NCBI GenBank assembly: GCA_937961455.1
Contig: CALGNN010000033.1
Span: 1-64,000 of the forward strand
DNA from: an uncultured Saprospiraceae bacterium
GTDB taxonomy: Bacteria; Bacteroidota; Bacteroidia; Chitinophagales; Saprospiraceae
Reading direction: 5' to 3'
Length of the DNA stretch: 64,000 nt
Shown: positions 1-8,392 of the stretch, in pieces
Position numbering within the stretch: the stretch's first letter is position 1
Layout: each line of letters begins with the position of its first letter
Notes under the pieces: generated by a model
What the model was told of the DNA's origin: nothing
What the model saw: the letters and a program-made list of their open reading frames with translations, nothing else
Database searches by the model: none
Position numbers and translations under genes: made by a program

Positions 1-107
1 TGTTTTCTATTTATAAAGACAAGAAAGACCAAATTTGGCTTGGCACTCATGAAACGGGAATATTAAAATTCAACGGTGAAACATTTGAAAGATTTACGCC
101 AAGATGA
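1..107 (+). CDS. 3' end of a two-component-regulator-type propeller protein (partial)
   Basis: An open frame enters from the left edge (first full codon at base 3) and stops with TGA at 105-107. The 34 visible residues contain a beta-propeller blade signature: a 'D-x-I-W-L-G-T' strand followed by 'G-I-L-K-F-N-G-E-x-F'. This is the Reg_prop repeat found in the periplasmic sensor half of Bacteroidota hybrid regulators and in stand-alone secreted propellers. The same blade type occurs in the broken gene just downstream, so the two are probably tandem relatives. The chain ends right after a blade, so this protein has no kinase or DNA-binding domain at its C-terminus. Confidence 0.7.
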   Translation, partial: FSIYKDKKDQIWLGTHETGILKFNGETFERFTPR

Positions 108-220
108 ACAAAAGAAGAGCAATCGACAACAATGCATAAAAATGTTCATTGCATGCAAAAGCTCGCAACGCCATTTATACACGAGCGGCTACTGTAACCC
201 AAGAATCGAAAACTGAATAG

Positions 221-1282
221 ATGAACAGACTGATTAAATTCCTTTTGTTAATAACTTTGTCCTCCTCATTCGCAGCCTGTAAGGGACAAGTAAAGGAACA
301 TAAAGACTCCGCTGAGCTTGAAAAAATATCTGAAGCAAACAAAATTGCTGTACCTAAGAATGGTTTTTCAAATGGTTATTTAGACAAAGATGGTTCACTA
401 TGGTTTTGTAGTAATGGAGGTGGCGTTTATCATTATGACGGAAAAAAAATTAAAAATTTTACCGAAAAAAATGGCTTGAGTAGTATGCAAGTTTTTACAA
501 TCGCTTCTGACAAAAAAAACAATCTTTGGTTCGGAACTCAAAACGGTTTAAGCAAATACGACAGAAAACAATTTGAACATATTGCTTTGCCATACCAAGA
601 CACTTTAAGTGGATGGATTGGTAAAGTTTATCCGGTTCTTAACCCAAATGCTGTACATTCATTAGCAACCGACAATAACGATAATTTATGGATTGGAACT
701 GGTGGTGGTGGTGCATATGTGTATGACGGAACCCGTTTCAAAGCTCACCTAAATTAGATAGGATGGAAATATGAAGGTTCATTTCAAAATTGGATTCCAT
801 TTATCAGAAAAGATGATAAAGGGAATATGTGGTTTGCTTCCATGTCGAATGGAGGCGTCAATCAATTCAATGGGGAAAAATTTACTCAATATTTATTAGA
901 GGATGGACTGAGTGATAATCAAGTACGAACGATTTACTGCGACAAATCGGGTAAAATATGAATAGGATTTAATGGAAATAGAGCTAGTGGATTGACGATA
1001 TATGATGGTAAATCATTCAAAACCTATTCTCTGGCAGACGGTCTATGTAATCAACGAATCCGTTCCATTTTCGAAGATAAAAACGGTACGCTCTGGCTAG
1101 GTGCAGACTTAGCAAACTTATGCCTCTTTGATGGGGAAAATTTCTCTGAATTCAAATACAAGGGTCAGGGTTTCGCAGATATATTTTTCATTTTTAGCGA
1201 TTTGGAAGAAAATATTTGGTTTGGTGGAAGAAACGGAATTTGGAAATATGATGGCGAATCGGTAATCCAGATGACTAAATGA
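221..1282 (+). pseudogene. Propeller lipoprotein gene interrupted by two in-frame stops
   Basis: One reading frame runs from ATG 221 to TGA 1282 but is cut by TAG at 755-757 and TGA at 959-961. The N-terminus (M1 to C20, 'SSSFAAC') is a lipoprotein signal. The whole frame, including the stretch between the stops, keeps propeller blades of the form 'D-x-x-G-x-x-W-F/I-G', each followed by 'YDG-x-x-F'. The TGA falls inside a blade between 'K-I' and 'I-G-F', exactly where the family has tryptophan (I-W-I-G), so it looks like a TGG to TGA change. No frameshift is needed. I infer recent inactivation, or a reduced product ending at 757 (178 aa, about three blades). Sequencing error at both stops is possible but less likely. 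TGA is a normal stop elsewhere here, for example at 5444-5446. Confidence 0.75.
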
Positions 1283-1441
1283 CAATAAAAATAGGCAAGA
1301 GCTAATTATGTATATAAAATCATAGCCGCCTATAGGCTGGATAGGCATTATCAACTAAACGACCATCCACAGCAAGCAATCAAAAAAGTACATTCCTTAG
1401 GATGAACTGGATATAAAAAAGTGAACTAAAAATCATACGAC

Positions 1442-1954
1442 ATGAACCGTAAATACTATTTAGCCTATGTGATATTTTATTTAATTTTTATGATTTCTTG
1501 TCAAGAGGACAAAACAAGGGTCATACAGGATAATACAATAGAAAATGACACAAGAAGCAACATTGTAGGAACATGGAAACTAATTGAGTACGCAAATTTG
1601 AATGAGAATGAAAATAAATGGGAATATCCGTACGGCAAAGTGAAAGGATATTTTACCTATACTAAAAACAACATTGTCAATCTAAATTTGTCAAATGAAA
1701 TACCCATGGGTTTAAGCAGAGATTCCATTGACACTCAACTAATGACATATAATGCTGTGTTTAAAAACGCTGTAGGTTATTTTGGAAAGTATTCCATTGA
1801 TTATGAAAAATCGATAATAACCCATCATGTTGAAGGAGGTTCTTTGCCTTGGTATATAGGAACAGACCAAAAGCGTCCGTTCTATTTTGAAGGAGATACT
1901 TTAGTAATAGGATATAAAAATGATTGGATTAGAAAGCTGATAAAAGTTGATTAG
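1442..1954 (+). CDS. Lipocalin-like domain lipoprotein
   Basis: A 170-residue protein. The N-terminus is a lipoprotein signal with a hydrophobic stretch ending 'F-M-I-S-C' (Cys20), so it is predicted to be lipid-anchored. Residues about 42-75 read 'V-G-T-W-K-L-I-E-Y...YPYGK-x-x-GYFTYT', which matches the opening strand and GYxxYT turn of the Lipocalin_5 type domain (a small barrel of unknown ligand). The rest is beta-rich and ends 'Y-x-N-D-W-I-R-K-L-I-K-V', a typical closing strand. The gene stands alone with about 160 bp before it and more than 300 bp after it. Substrate and role are unknown. The domain assignment is by motif only. Confidence 0.6.
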   Translation: MNRKYYLAYVIFYLIFMISCQEDKTRVIQDNTIENDTRSNIVGTWKLIEYANLNENENKWEYPYGKVKGYFTYTKNNIVNLNLSNEIPMGLSRDSIDTQLMTYNAVFKNAVGYFGKYSIDYEKSIITHHVEGGSLPWYIGTDQKRPFYFEGDTLVIGYKNDWIRKLIKVD

Positions 1955-2268
1955 AAAATTATAAAAAGCTAATATAACTTGACAACTTAAAAGGGAATAT
2001 ATTAGCTAAAGAACATTCTGAAATTAGATTCTTTAAAAAGAATTACAACTATTGAAAAACTTAGTAAATAATTTGTTCCGAAGGAATTTGAAATGTAAAA
2101 CCAATATTTGTTTGATACTATTATTGGATTTAAAATTAAAAAAGACTACTGAACATTTGATATAAAATTAGATCTCTTCTTTCTTCTTGGAGAAGATCGA
2201 TATCATTTTCTGTGGGTAACAACTCAAATAACTGCTCGAAATAGATTAGACATATAAATCAATGGAGA
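1955..2268. other. Gene-free stretch, AT-rich, nothing recognised
   Basis: About 310 bp between two unrelated accessory genes. I see no convincing open frame, RNA gene, terminator hairpin or repeat. A short near-palindrome occurs around 2170-2200 (GATCTCTTC...GAGAAGATC), but it is imperfect and lacks a T-tract. Such spacers are common between accessory genes that arrived separately. Confidence 0.4.
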
Positions 2269-2928
2269 ATGAATATATTCGAACAAGGAGTTAAAAAAAT
2301 TATTGAAAAAAATGACCTTTCTGGCTTAAAACAATTATTGTCAAAAAATCCAAATTTGGCAAACGAAGGAATTACAATTCCTTTTGACATAATATGTAGA
2401 ACAAAAGCTCATCCATTACACAGAGTATGTGACGCTGTATTCGCTAAAAAAATTACTGATTCTGATGCGGTTAAAATAGCAAAGATATTTTTAGACTTTG
2501 GAGCTAGAATTGATGGCGACAAAAATAAAAATGAAGGAACTCCGCTCTTAGCTGCATCAAGTCTTCACGCAGAACAAGTCGGAATTTTCTACATTGACAA
2601 TGGAGCTGATATTCATTACACACATAACAATGATGGTGTTACAGCATTGCATTGGGCAGCTTATTGCGGACTGGACAAATTAGTTGATCGTTTAATCAAA
2701 GCAAATGCGGAAATTGATATTCGAGAAATTGCACATAATAGCACTCCACTTGGTTGGGCCATTCATTGTTTGAAATCAATGGACAAAATGAATGAGCACA
2801 ATCAAATAAATTGCATTAAATTACTTTTACAAAATGGTGCGGACATAACAATATTGGATAAAGAAAAAAGAGCATATTTGATTGGCTTGTCCAAAGAAAA
2901 TATTCAAATTAAAAATCTTATATCCTAA
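2269..2928 (+). CDS. Ankyrin-repeat protein
   Basis: A 219-residue protein with no signal peptide, probably cytoplasmic. Ankyrin repeats are visible from about residue 90: 'GTPLLAASSLHAEQVGIFYI-DNGADI', then 'GVTALHWAAYCGLDKLVDRLI-KANAEIDI', then 'NSTPLGWAI...CIKLLLQNGADI'. The TPLxxA and GAD(I) turns are the family hallmarks. The first 85 residues hold one or two degenerate repeats ('LKQLLSKNPNLANEG', 'AKIFLDFGARIDGD'). Ankyrin repeats bind other proteins, and no catalytic domain is present. ATG 2269 has a GGAG sequence only a few bases upstream. An alternative ATG at 2262 is out of frame. Partner and role are unknown. Confidence 0.8.
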   Translation: MNIFEQGVKKIIEKNDLSGLKQLLSKNPNLANEGITIPFDIICRTKAHPLHRVCDAVFAKKITDSDAVKIAKIFLDFGARIDGDKNKNEGTPLLAASSLHAEQVGIFYIDNGADIHYTHNNDGVTALHWAAYCGLDKLVDRLIKANAEIDIREIAHNSTPLGWAIHCLKSMDKMNEHNQINCIKLLLQNGADITILDKEKRAYLIGLSKENIQIKNLIS

Positions 2929-3048
2929 AATTAAAAGTATACTGCCTATATTTTATAAAAAAATCATGCCCCACAAAACTGGTCACAAGGCATATACTTT
3001 ATTGACCTTTACAGCTCATTTTAGAACCAAAAAAATGAGAAAACTAAG

Positions 3049-3921
3049 ATGACGGGTAAATTTATAGATAGCCTTAGGTTTAGATGGAAATCTCCTCCTC
3101 AATTTGGAGAGGGTTTTTATTATTTGGAAACAGATTTTGGAAAAATCAGAGTTTTCGACACAAAAGGAAACTTACCTGTCATAATCAATGTCCCCGACGG
3201 ACCTAATGTAATTGAGCATCAGATATCTTTAATTAGAGAATTGTCAAAAGACTTTCGTGTGATATGTTTTGAGTATCCAGGATTAGGCTTTTCTTTTCCT
3301 AATAGTAAATATGACTACTCTTTTGAAAATGGTTCAAACTTACTCATACAAATAATGGACATTCTTAAATTGGATAAAGTATCTCTTCTTTTTTCATGTT
3401 CAAATGGGTACTATGCCATTCAGGCCGCCTCTGAAAACGAAGAAAGATTTAAACACATTTTTCTATCGCAAACCCCCTCAATAGAATCTATTTTTAAATG
3501 GACACAAAAGTCTATTCCAAGTATGCTCAAAATGCCAATAGTCGGCCAAGTCACTAATACCATCTATGCTAAGAAACTTGCAGCTATTTGGTATAAATAC
3601 GCACTACCTAAAGACCATAAATCAAAAGGGGAATATGTCAAAAAAGCAAACAAGGCGATTTCAAAAGGCGGCTGTTTCTGCCTTTCATCTTTATTTCATG
3701 GTTTAAAGAAGGACAAAAATTCAGCATTAAACCTGATGGACGTTCCTACTACTTTAGTTTGGGGCTCAATAGATTTCACACATAGAATGACAGATAAAGG
3801 GTCTATACAAAAACATGTCAAGAATTGTGAGATTATTGAATTTAAGAAGTGTGGGCATTTTCCAGAACTAGAAAACATACCGAACTTCGTGAAGCTAATT
3901 AATGAAAGAGTAAAAAAATAA
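3049..3921 (+). CDS. Alpha/beta-hydrolase fold protein
   Basis: A 290-residue cytoplasmic protein with the order of an alpha/beta hydrolase: an oxyanion-side strand 'V-I-I-N-V-P-D-G-P' (residues 44-52), 'R-V-I-C-F-E-Y-P-G-L-G-F-S' (70-82), the nucleophile elbow at 114-121, a late acid in 'W-G-S-I-D' (Asp242) and a late histidine in 'C-G-H-F-P-E-L-E' (His270). The elbow reads S-C-S-N-G, so the usual first glycine of GxSxG is serine while the nucleophile Ser118 is kept. That is unusual but tolerated in some members. The substrate cannot be told; haloalkane dehalogenase, epoxide hydrolase and esterase relatives share these motifs. It stands alone and converges with the reductase gene at 4026. 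Confidence 0.8.
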   Translation: MTGKFIDSLRFRWKSPPQFGEGFYYLETDFGKIRVFDTKGNLPVIINVPDGPNVIEHQISLIRELSKDFRVICFEYPGLGFSFPNSKYDYSFENGSNLLIQIMDILKLDKVSLLFSCSNGYYAIQAASENEERFKHIFLSQTPSIESIFKWTQKSIPSMLKMPIVGQVTNTIYAKKLAAIWYKYALPKDHKSKGEYVKKANKAISKGGCFCLSSLFHGLKKDKNSALNLMDVPTTLVWGSIDFTHRMTDKGSIQKHVKNCEIIEFKKCGHFPELENIPNFVKLINERVKK

Positions 3922-4025
3922 CTTGTTATAGTAATAGTTATCAGATCACATCTTAGTAGAATCAGAATACTTATCCAAAACAATTGACAAACAGCGAATG
4001 AATATTACAGTCTGCTTTGGACAGT

Positions 4026-5012
4026 CTAAATTTCTACAACAACTTTACCCATACCTTCTCCACTAGAAAGTCTTGCATGAGCATCGCCGCACTCTTCTAA
4101 TGAATATCTATTTTCATCTAATACAGGAATAAGATTTCCTGCGTCTACGATTTTTGCTATTTCAGTCAAAATTCTGTTATGTTCTGCCTTATTGTAGTTA
4201 TGTAACATTGGAATCAGCATAAAAACTACGTGAATGGATAGACCCTTGAAATGAGCTAAAGTTAAATCTAACTCAAGCAATGAAACCGTTGTGACTACAT
4301 CGCCATTCAGTTTAGTTGCATTGAATGAGTTGATCATATTAGCGCCTCCTACAGAATCATATACAATATCAAAACCATTCCCATCAGTATACTTCTGCAC
4401 GTAATCCTCTACCTTTTCAGTTTTGTAATTTATTGGCGTTGCACCAAGGCTTTTTATCAAATCAATTTGTTTCTGTCCTCCACCTGTAGAATAAACATCT
4501 GCACCCATAACTTTTGCCAATTGTATTGCTACATGACCTACCCCACCAGAACCGCCATGGACAAGAACCTTTTGACCAGAACTTATTGAAGCTCTTTCTA
4601 AGCCCTCCAAAGCAGTTATAGCCACCAAAGGAAGAGCGGCTGCTTCTCGCATTGACAACTTTTTGGGCTTATGAGCGATTAAGTTGACATCCGCAGAAAT
4701 ATACTCAGCTAAGGTTCCAGGAAGCGTGGCTAAACCACCAGCACAACCATAAACTTCATCACCAACTTTAAATTCAATAACATTACTTCCAATAGACACT
4801 ACTGTCCCTGCGAAGTCCATTCCAATCAATGCAGGAAGCTCCGGTGACAGGGGCAAATCTGTTCCCATGTTTCGGATCATGGTATCAACTGTATTTACAC
4901 TTGTAGCTTCAATTTTTATGAGAACCTCCTTTTCACCTGGTTGAGGTTTGGCAATATCAGTCAACTCAAATTCACTCTCACTCCCATAATTATTTAATAT
5001 CATTGCTTTCAT
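4026..5012 (-). CDS. Zinc-independent MDR-family NAD(P)H:quinone oxidoreductase
   Basis: A 328-residue medium-chain dehydrogenase/reductase. An N-terminal GroES-like domain (about 1-115) contains 'D-F-A-G-T-V' and 'G-D-E-V-Y-G'. The Rossmann domain has the nucleotide motif 'V-H-G-G-S-G-G-V-G' (151-159), typical of the quinone-reductase/zeta-crystallin branch. The cysteine and histidine ligands of catalytic zinc are not apparent, which fits that branch. It probably reduces quinones or other enones with NAD(P)H in the cytoplasm. It is divergent from an HxlR-family regulator across an 89-bp gap holding a strong inverted repeat, which suggests that regulator controls it in response to electrophile or quinone stress, as known for YodB/HypR systems. 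Confidence 0.88.
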   Translation of the reverse strand: MKAMILNNYGSESEFELTDIAKPQPGEKEVLIKIEATSVNTVDTMIRNMGTDLPLSPELPALIGMDFAGTVVSIGSNVIEFKVGDEVYGCAGGLATLPGTLAEYISADVNLIAHKPKKLSMREAAALPLVAITALEGLERASISSGQKVLVHGGSGGVGHVAIQLAKVMGADVYSTGGGQKQIDLIKSLGATPINYKTEKVEDYVQKYTDGNGFDIVYDSVGGANMINSFNATKLNGDVVTTVSLLELDLTLAHFKGLSIHVVFMLIPMLHNYNKAEHNRILTEIAKIVDAGNLIPVLDENRYSLEECGDAHARLSSGEGMGKVVVEI

Positions 5013-5043
5013 GTCGTATGTGTTTTAAACTATCAAAAATATA

Positions 5044-5082
5044 GTTGCAATAATAGTTATTGTAACTTAGCTTTACAATAAC
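5044..5082. promoter_or_regulatory. Inverted-repeat operator between reductase and HxlR gene
   Basis: A perfect 10-bp inverted repeat GTTATTGTAA (5056-5065), spacer CTTAGCT, TTACAATAAC (5073-5082) lies in the 89-bp divergent gap. A third, one-mismatch half site GTTGCAATAA (5044-5053) pairs with TTATTGTAAC (5057-5066). HxlR-family dimers bind AT-rich inverted repeats of this size, so this is the likely operator for both divergent genes. Confidence 0.75.
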
Positions 5083-5101
5083 GGTCAAAAATGATAGTAT
5101 A

Positions 5102-5446
5102 ATGAATGAAGAAAAATCTATCACATTTAATGGAAAAGTATATCCTTGTTGCACAAGCCTTACAATGGATATCATTGGAGGGAAATGGAAAACTGTAATT
5201 ATTTATCATCTAAGGAATGAGAAATTAAGGTACAGCGAACTGAGAAGACTCATGCCAACTGTAACTGAGCGAACGTTAAGTATGCAGCTTAGGAAATTAG
5301 AAGAAGATAATATCCTAATTCGAGAAGTAAAGCACGACAAACCTCCTTTAAAAGTCTCATACAGTCTCACAGAAATGGGAAAGACTTTAACCGCAATTGT
5401 AGAATCAATAGCTGAATGGGGAGAAAAAGTTGGAGTAAAAAAATGA
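5102..5446 (+). CDS. HxlR-family winged-helix transcriptional regulator
   Basis: A 114-residue protein covering one complete HxlR domain. The visible signature is 'C-x-x-x-L-T-M-D-I-I-G-G-K-W-K' (residues 17-30), followed by 'L-R-Y-S-E-L-R-R-L-M-P-T-V-T-E-R-T-L-S-M-Q-L' (recognition helix region) and the wing 'P-P-L-K-V-S-Y-S-L-T-E-M-G'. Cys16-Cys17 sit just before the domain, where redox-sensing family members such as YodB and HypR carry their reactive cysteine. It is transcribed divergently from a quinone oxidoreductase and the gap contains a perfect inverted repeat, so autoregulation plus control of the reductase is the natural reading. Sensing of quinones or aldehydes through the cysteines is inferred. 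Confidence 0.9.
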   Translation: MNEEKSITFNGKVYPCCTSLTMDIIGGKWKTVIIYHLRNEKLRYSELRRLMPTVTERTLSMQLRKLEEDNILIREVKHDKPPLKVSYSLTEMGKTLTAIVESIAEWGEKVGVKK

Positions 5447-5605
5447 TTAAATTAGAAAGAATGCTAGCAACTAACAATAAATAAGATTGCATATCCAATT
5501 CTGAGGGAGTAGGAGACTTATCATTGTCCTGCTATCTATTTTGAGTAAGAAAGATCCAACCAGATATCAATCGTAGTTATCAGTCTAAACAATTCTTAAA
5601 TCTGC

Positions 5606-6208
5606 ATGATAAAACCATTGAAATTCCCATTATTAATAAAAACAAATGTCACCTCAATTGCCAACGATTTTAGTGTTTACGACTCGAACAATAATGAAAT
5701 GTGCTACGTGAAACAAAAATTGATTCCCATCATGGATGATGTTCTAATATTTTCAAACAAAGAAACCCAACAAGAAATTTATAGAATAGAACTAGAAGGT
5801 CCTACCTTAAGTTTTTCTGGTCTTTGGGCATTTTATAACGTGAATGGTAAACTCATTGGTAAATTGCATCATCCAGATATAAAAACGAATTGGACTGGAT
5901 ATTATGAAGTACTGAATGATAAAGACGAAGTAGATTTTGAAATTTTTGAAGATAATCCTTTTACTAAAGTGTGGAATTCAAGATTCAGAAAAATTCCAAT
6001 AGTTGGTTTTTTAAGTGGATATTTTTTTAACCCAAGCTATACATTAATGGACATTAATGAAAATCCTTTGTTTCGGCTAAAAAAGGAACCTTCATTTCTT
6101 GGGAATAAATTTAGATTAAGCCAACTCCATGATGTAATTCAGCATAAAGTTGAACTTTGTGTACTGGCCATGTTCATGTTGTTATTACAGGAGAATTATG
6201 ATGGATAA
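5606..6208 (+). CDS. LURP-one-related / tubby-like C-terminal fold protein
   Basis: A 200-residue protein without a signal peptide. The pattern of short strands, with 'V-Y-D-S-N-N-N-E-M-C-Y-V-K-Q-K', 'F-Y-N-V-N-G-K-L-I-G-K-L' and 'Y-T-L-M-D-I-N-E-N-P-L-F-R-L-K-K', resembles the LURP-one/scramblase-like barrel, in which each sheet pair reads as 'x-V-x-D-x-x-G-x-x-x-G'. A hydrophobic helix near the C-terminus (about 180-194, 'V-E-L-C-V-L-A-M-F-M-L-L-L') would fill the barrel as in that fold. It lies 16 bp before the S41 peptidase gene and may be co-transcribed with it. No catalytic motif is seen and the function is unknown. The fold call rests on pattern, not on a profile search. Confidence 0.5.
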   Translation: MIKPLKFPLLIKTNVTSIANDFSVYDSNNNEMCYVKQKLIPIMDDVLIFSNKETQQEIYRIELEGPTLSFSGLWAFYNVNGKLIGKLHHPDIKTNWTGYYEVLNDKDEVDFEIFEDNPFTKVWNSRFRKIPIVGFLSGYFFNPSYTLMDINENPLFRLKKEPSFLGNKFRLSQLHDVIQHKVELCVLAMFMLLLQENYDG

Positions 6209-6224
6209 ATAGTTAAGCATAAAA

Positions 6225-8027
6225 TTGAAAATGAAAAAAATAGTATTTACCATTATTATATGGGTCATCAGTTTAAATAGCAATGGGCAGACTTCTGTGC
6301 AATTTATCGTAAATGACATACCTGAAACCAACAATGAATATGTAGGAATACGAGGTAACATAGCTCCTCTGGACTGGTCAAAGTCTCTAGTACTAAAAAG
6401 AGAAGGAGAAGCTTTTGTTATTGATATAAATTTCGATTCTGATGTTAAAAAAGAATTGGAGTTTAAGTTTGTCCTGTTTACAGATGACAATCAAGCCACT
6501 TGGGAAAATACAACAAATAGAACATTACTATTACAAGGAAATCAAACCAAACAAATATCTGATAACAGGTGGAACATAGAACAACTTATTGATATTAGCA
6601 CCTTGGGTAAAATTGATAAACAAGGATTAAAAGAAGATTTTGAGTTGATAAAAAAAATGGTGCTTGACGTTCATCCTGGTACCTATCGATACAACAACAA
6701 AGAAGATATACAATACGCATTGGATGAATTGGAAAATAAGTTTAGTGAACCACTTACGCATCAAGAAGCCTATCTTGGCATTTCAAAATTGACAGCCCAA
6801 TTAAAATGTGACCACACTAAAGCAGGCTTCAACAATCAAGGAAAAGTTATCAATTCAATAATTCATCACCAAGCTGATAAAATTCCATTTACTTTTGTTT
6901 GGCTTGATAATGACATGCTAGTCCTTCAGAATGCTTCAAAAAACGAACTGCTACAGCGCGGCACAAAAGTACTTGCAATCAATCAAATTCCTGTAATCGA
7001 CATTCGGAATGAAATAATAAAACACGTAGGTGCTGACGGAGCAACAGACAACAACCGTGTTTACAAAACGCAGGTTAATGGATACGATTTTAGATATAAT
7101 GCATTTGACATATTTTATCCGCTATTATATCCCGTCAATAATCAAAGTATCACTTTGGAAATTCAACAAGCCAATCAGCAAGAGACCAGTTTTGTGGAAG
7201 TGTCAACCTTAACCAGAGAAGACCGATTCGAAATTTTAGCTGAACGCTATGAATCATTTCCTAAAACAAGAGATGATATGTGGAAATATGAAGTGCTATC
7301 AGAAAATACTGCGATGCTTACATTAAATTCTTTTGGACTGTATGGATGGAAAGCCATGACCATTGATTACAAAGCATTTTTGGCAGAGGCATTCGAGAAC
7401 ATTAGGGCGCGAAAAATCGAACATTTGATTATTGATATTCGAGAAAATAATGGCGGAAATGATGAGATAGCGAAGGAACTATTTAGCTACCTTAGTCAAA
7501 GTGATTTCCAATTTGAAAGAGAAGGCAGAACGCGATACATTCATTTTCCAGAATCTTTGAAACCTCATATACGAACTTGGGGCGATAGTCCATGGTATTA
7601 TCATCTCAATCCTAAAAATCCTGAAACACAAGATGGTTATTATATTTTCAAAGAGCATTTTTCTTCTCGACCTTCAAAAAATACTAAGAAAATCTTCAAA
7701 GGAAAATCCTATCTCATAACAAGTTCGGCTAATACTTCCTTGGCGTTTTATACCGCTTATAGGTTCAAATATCAAAATATTGGAAAAGTCATAGGACAAG
7801 AAACTGGAGGAAATTTGAACGATATAAACGGAGGTCAGATTATCTTCTTAACACTACCTAATTCTGGGATAGAGATAGACTTTCCTGTAATGGGCGGCTT
7901 TAGTATTAGCAAACAAGCCAATACAGGAGTGCAACCAGACATAATGATTGAGTATAACATTGATGATATTATTAACCACACTGATGTAGCACTCGAAAAG
8001 ACACTTGAGATAATAAAAAATCAGTAA
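6225..8027 (+). CDS. Secreted S41-family peptidase with N-terminal starch-binding-like domain
   Basis: A 600-residue protein. A signal peptide covers about residues 1-21 ('...S-L-N-S-N-G-Q'). Residues 24-110 resemble a CBM20/early-set beta domain ('Y-V-G-I-R-G-N-I-A-P-L-D-W', 'L-E-F-K-F-V-L', 'T-W-E'). The C-terminal half is a tail-specific-protease-like S41 domain: 'H-L-I-I-D-I-R-E-N-N-G-G-N' near residue 405, then 'Y-L-I-T-S-S-A-N-T-S-L-A-F' near 498-508, the usual position of the nucleophilic serine, then 'G-K-V-I-G-Q-E-T-G-G'. It is likely periplasmic or secreted, but without a T9SS sorting domain. Substrate is unknown. It may be co-transcribed with the gene ending 16 bp upstream. Confidence 0.82.
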   Translation: MKMKKIVFTIIIWVISLNSNGQTSVQFIVNDIPETNNEYVGIRGNIAPLDWSKSLVLKREGEAFVIDINFDSDVKKELEFKFVLFTDDNQATWENTTNRTLLLQGNQTKQISDNRWNIEQLIDISTLGKIDKQGLKEDFELIKKMVLDVHPGTYRYNNKEDIQYALDELENKFSEPLTHQEAYLGISKLTAQLKCDHTKAGFNNQGKVINSIIHHQADKIPFTFVWLDNDMLVLQNASKNELLQRGTKVLAINQIPVIDIRNEIIKHVGADGATDNNRVYKTQVNGYDFRYNAFDIFYPLLYPVNNQSITLEIQQANQQETSFVEVSTLTREDRFEILAERYESFPKTRDDMWKYEVLSENTAMLTLNSFGLYGWKAMTIDYKAFLAEAFENIRARKIEHLIIDIRENNGGNDEIAKELFSYLSQSDFQFEREGRTRYIHFPESLKPHIRTWGDSPWYYHLNPKNPETQDGYYIFKEHFSSRPSKNTKKIFKGKSYLITSSANTSLAFYTAYRFKYQNIGKVIGQETGGNLNDINGGQIIFLTLPNSGIEIDFPVMGGFSISKQANTGVQPDIMIEYNIDDIINHTDVALEKTLEIIKNQ

Positions 8028-8114
8028 ACAAGACTTAATAGGACTACGATATCACCTTTCTTCATAGGTCGACAAATGAGCACAGCACAAGTGGCAATCA
8101 ACTAAATTTATCAA

Positions 8115-8242
8115 AAGCTAAAAAGCTAAATACCTAAAAAGTCAAATACCCAAATAGCCAAACAGCTAAACACCTAAATAGCTAAAAAGCTTAATACCCA
8201 AACAGCTAAACACCTAAATACCCAAACAGCTAAAACCCCAAG
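8115..8242 (+). repeat. Phased 8-bp tandem repeat, 16 units
   Basis: Sixteen consecutive octamers run without a phase slip from 8115 to 8242. The first fifteen fit the pattern [A/T/C]A[G/C][C/T][T/C][T/C]AA with the dominant forms CAGCTAAA, CACCTAAA, TACCCAAA and AAGCTAAA. The last unit (ACCCCAAG) is degenerate. The plus strand is almost free of G outside the AGC units. No open frame uses it. It occupies the gap between the S41 peptidase and the S74-tail gene. Confidence 0.9.
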
Positions 8243-8336
8243 ACCCTACCCAAATCATCTAATCAATTAGAGTATAATTTAACTGTCTTTTCCAACAAAT
8301 ACCCTTTTGTGTGATTTCCCTGAAGGTCAATTAGAA

Positions 8337-8344
8337 TATGTTTG
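8337..8344 (+). promoter_or_regulatory. Candidate Bacteroidota -7 box for the S74-tail gene
   Basis: TATGTTTG matches the Bacteroidota -7 consensus TAnnTTTG and lies about 50 bp before the ATG at 8393. No well-spaced -33 TTG is obvious, so confidence is modest. Confidence 0.4.
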
Positions 8345-8392
8345 AATGGAATTTAAATACGTCCAATCAATTAACCTTTAAAATCTAAAAAC

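Noticed and set aside
108-220. Integron attC site or mobile-element end between the first two genes
   Set aside because: A short imperfect inverted repeat (GCTCG...CGAGC) is present, but there are no attC core sites, no integrase and no repeated copies between the neighbouring accessory genes.
221-1282. In-frame TGA/TAG as recoded codons or translational read-through
   Set aside because: TGA is an ordinary stop for other genes here, such as the HxlR gene at 5446. No selenocysteine or read-through structure is seen, and two different stops in one gene fit decay better.
8115-8242. The repeat array as a CRISPR array
   Set aside because: The unit is only 8 bp, there are no spacers, and no cas gene is present in the window.
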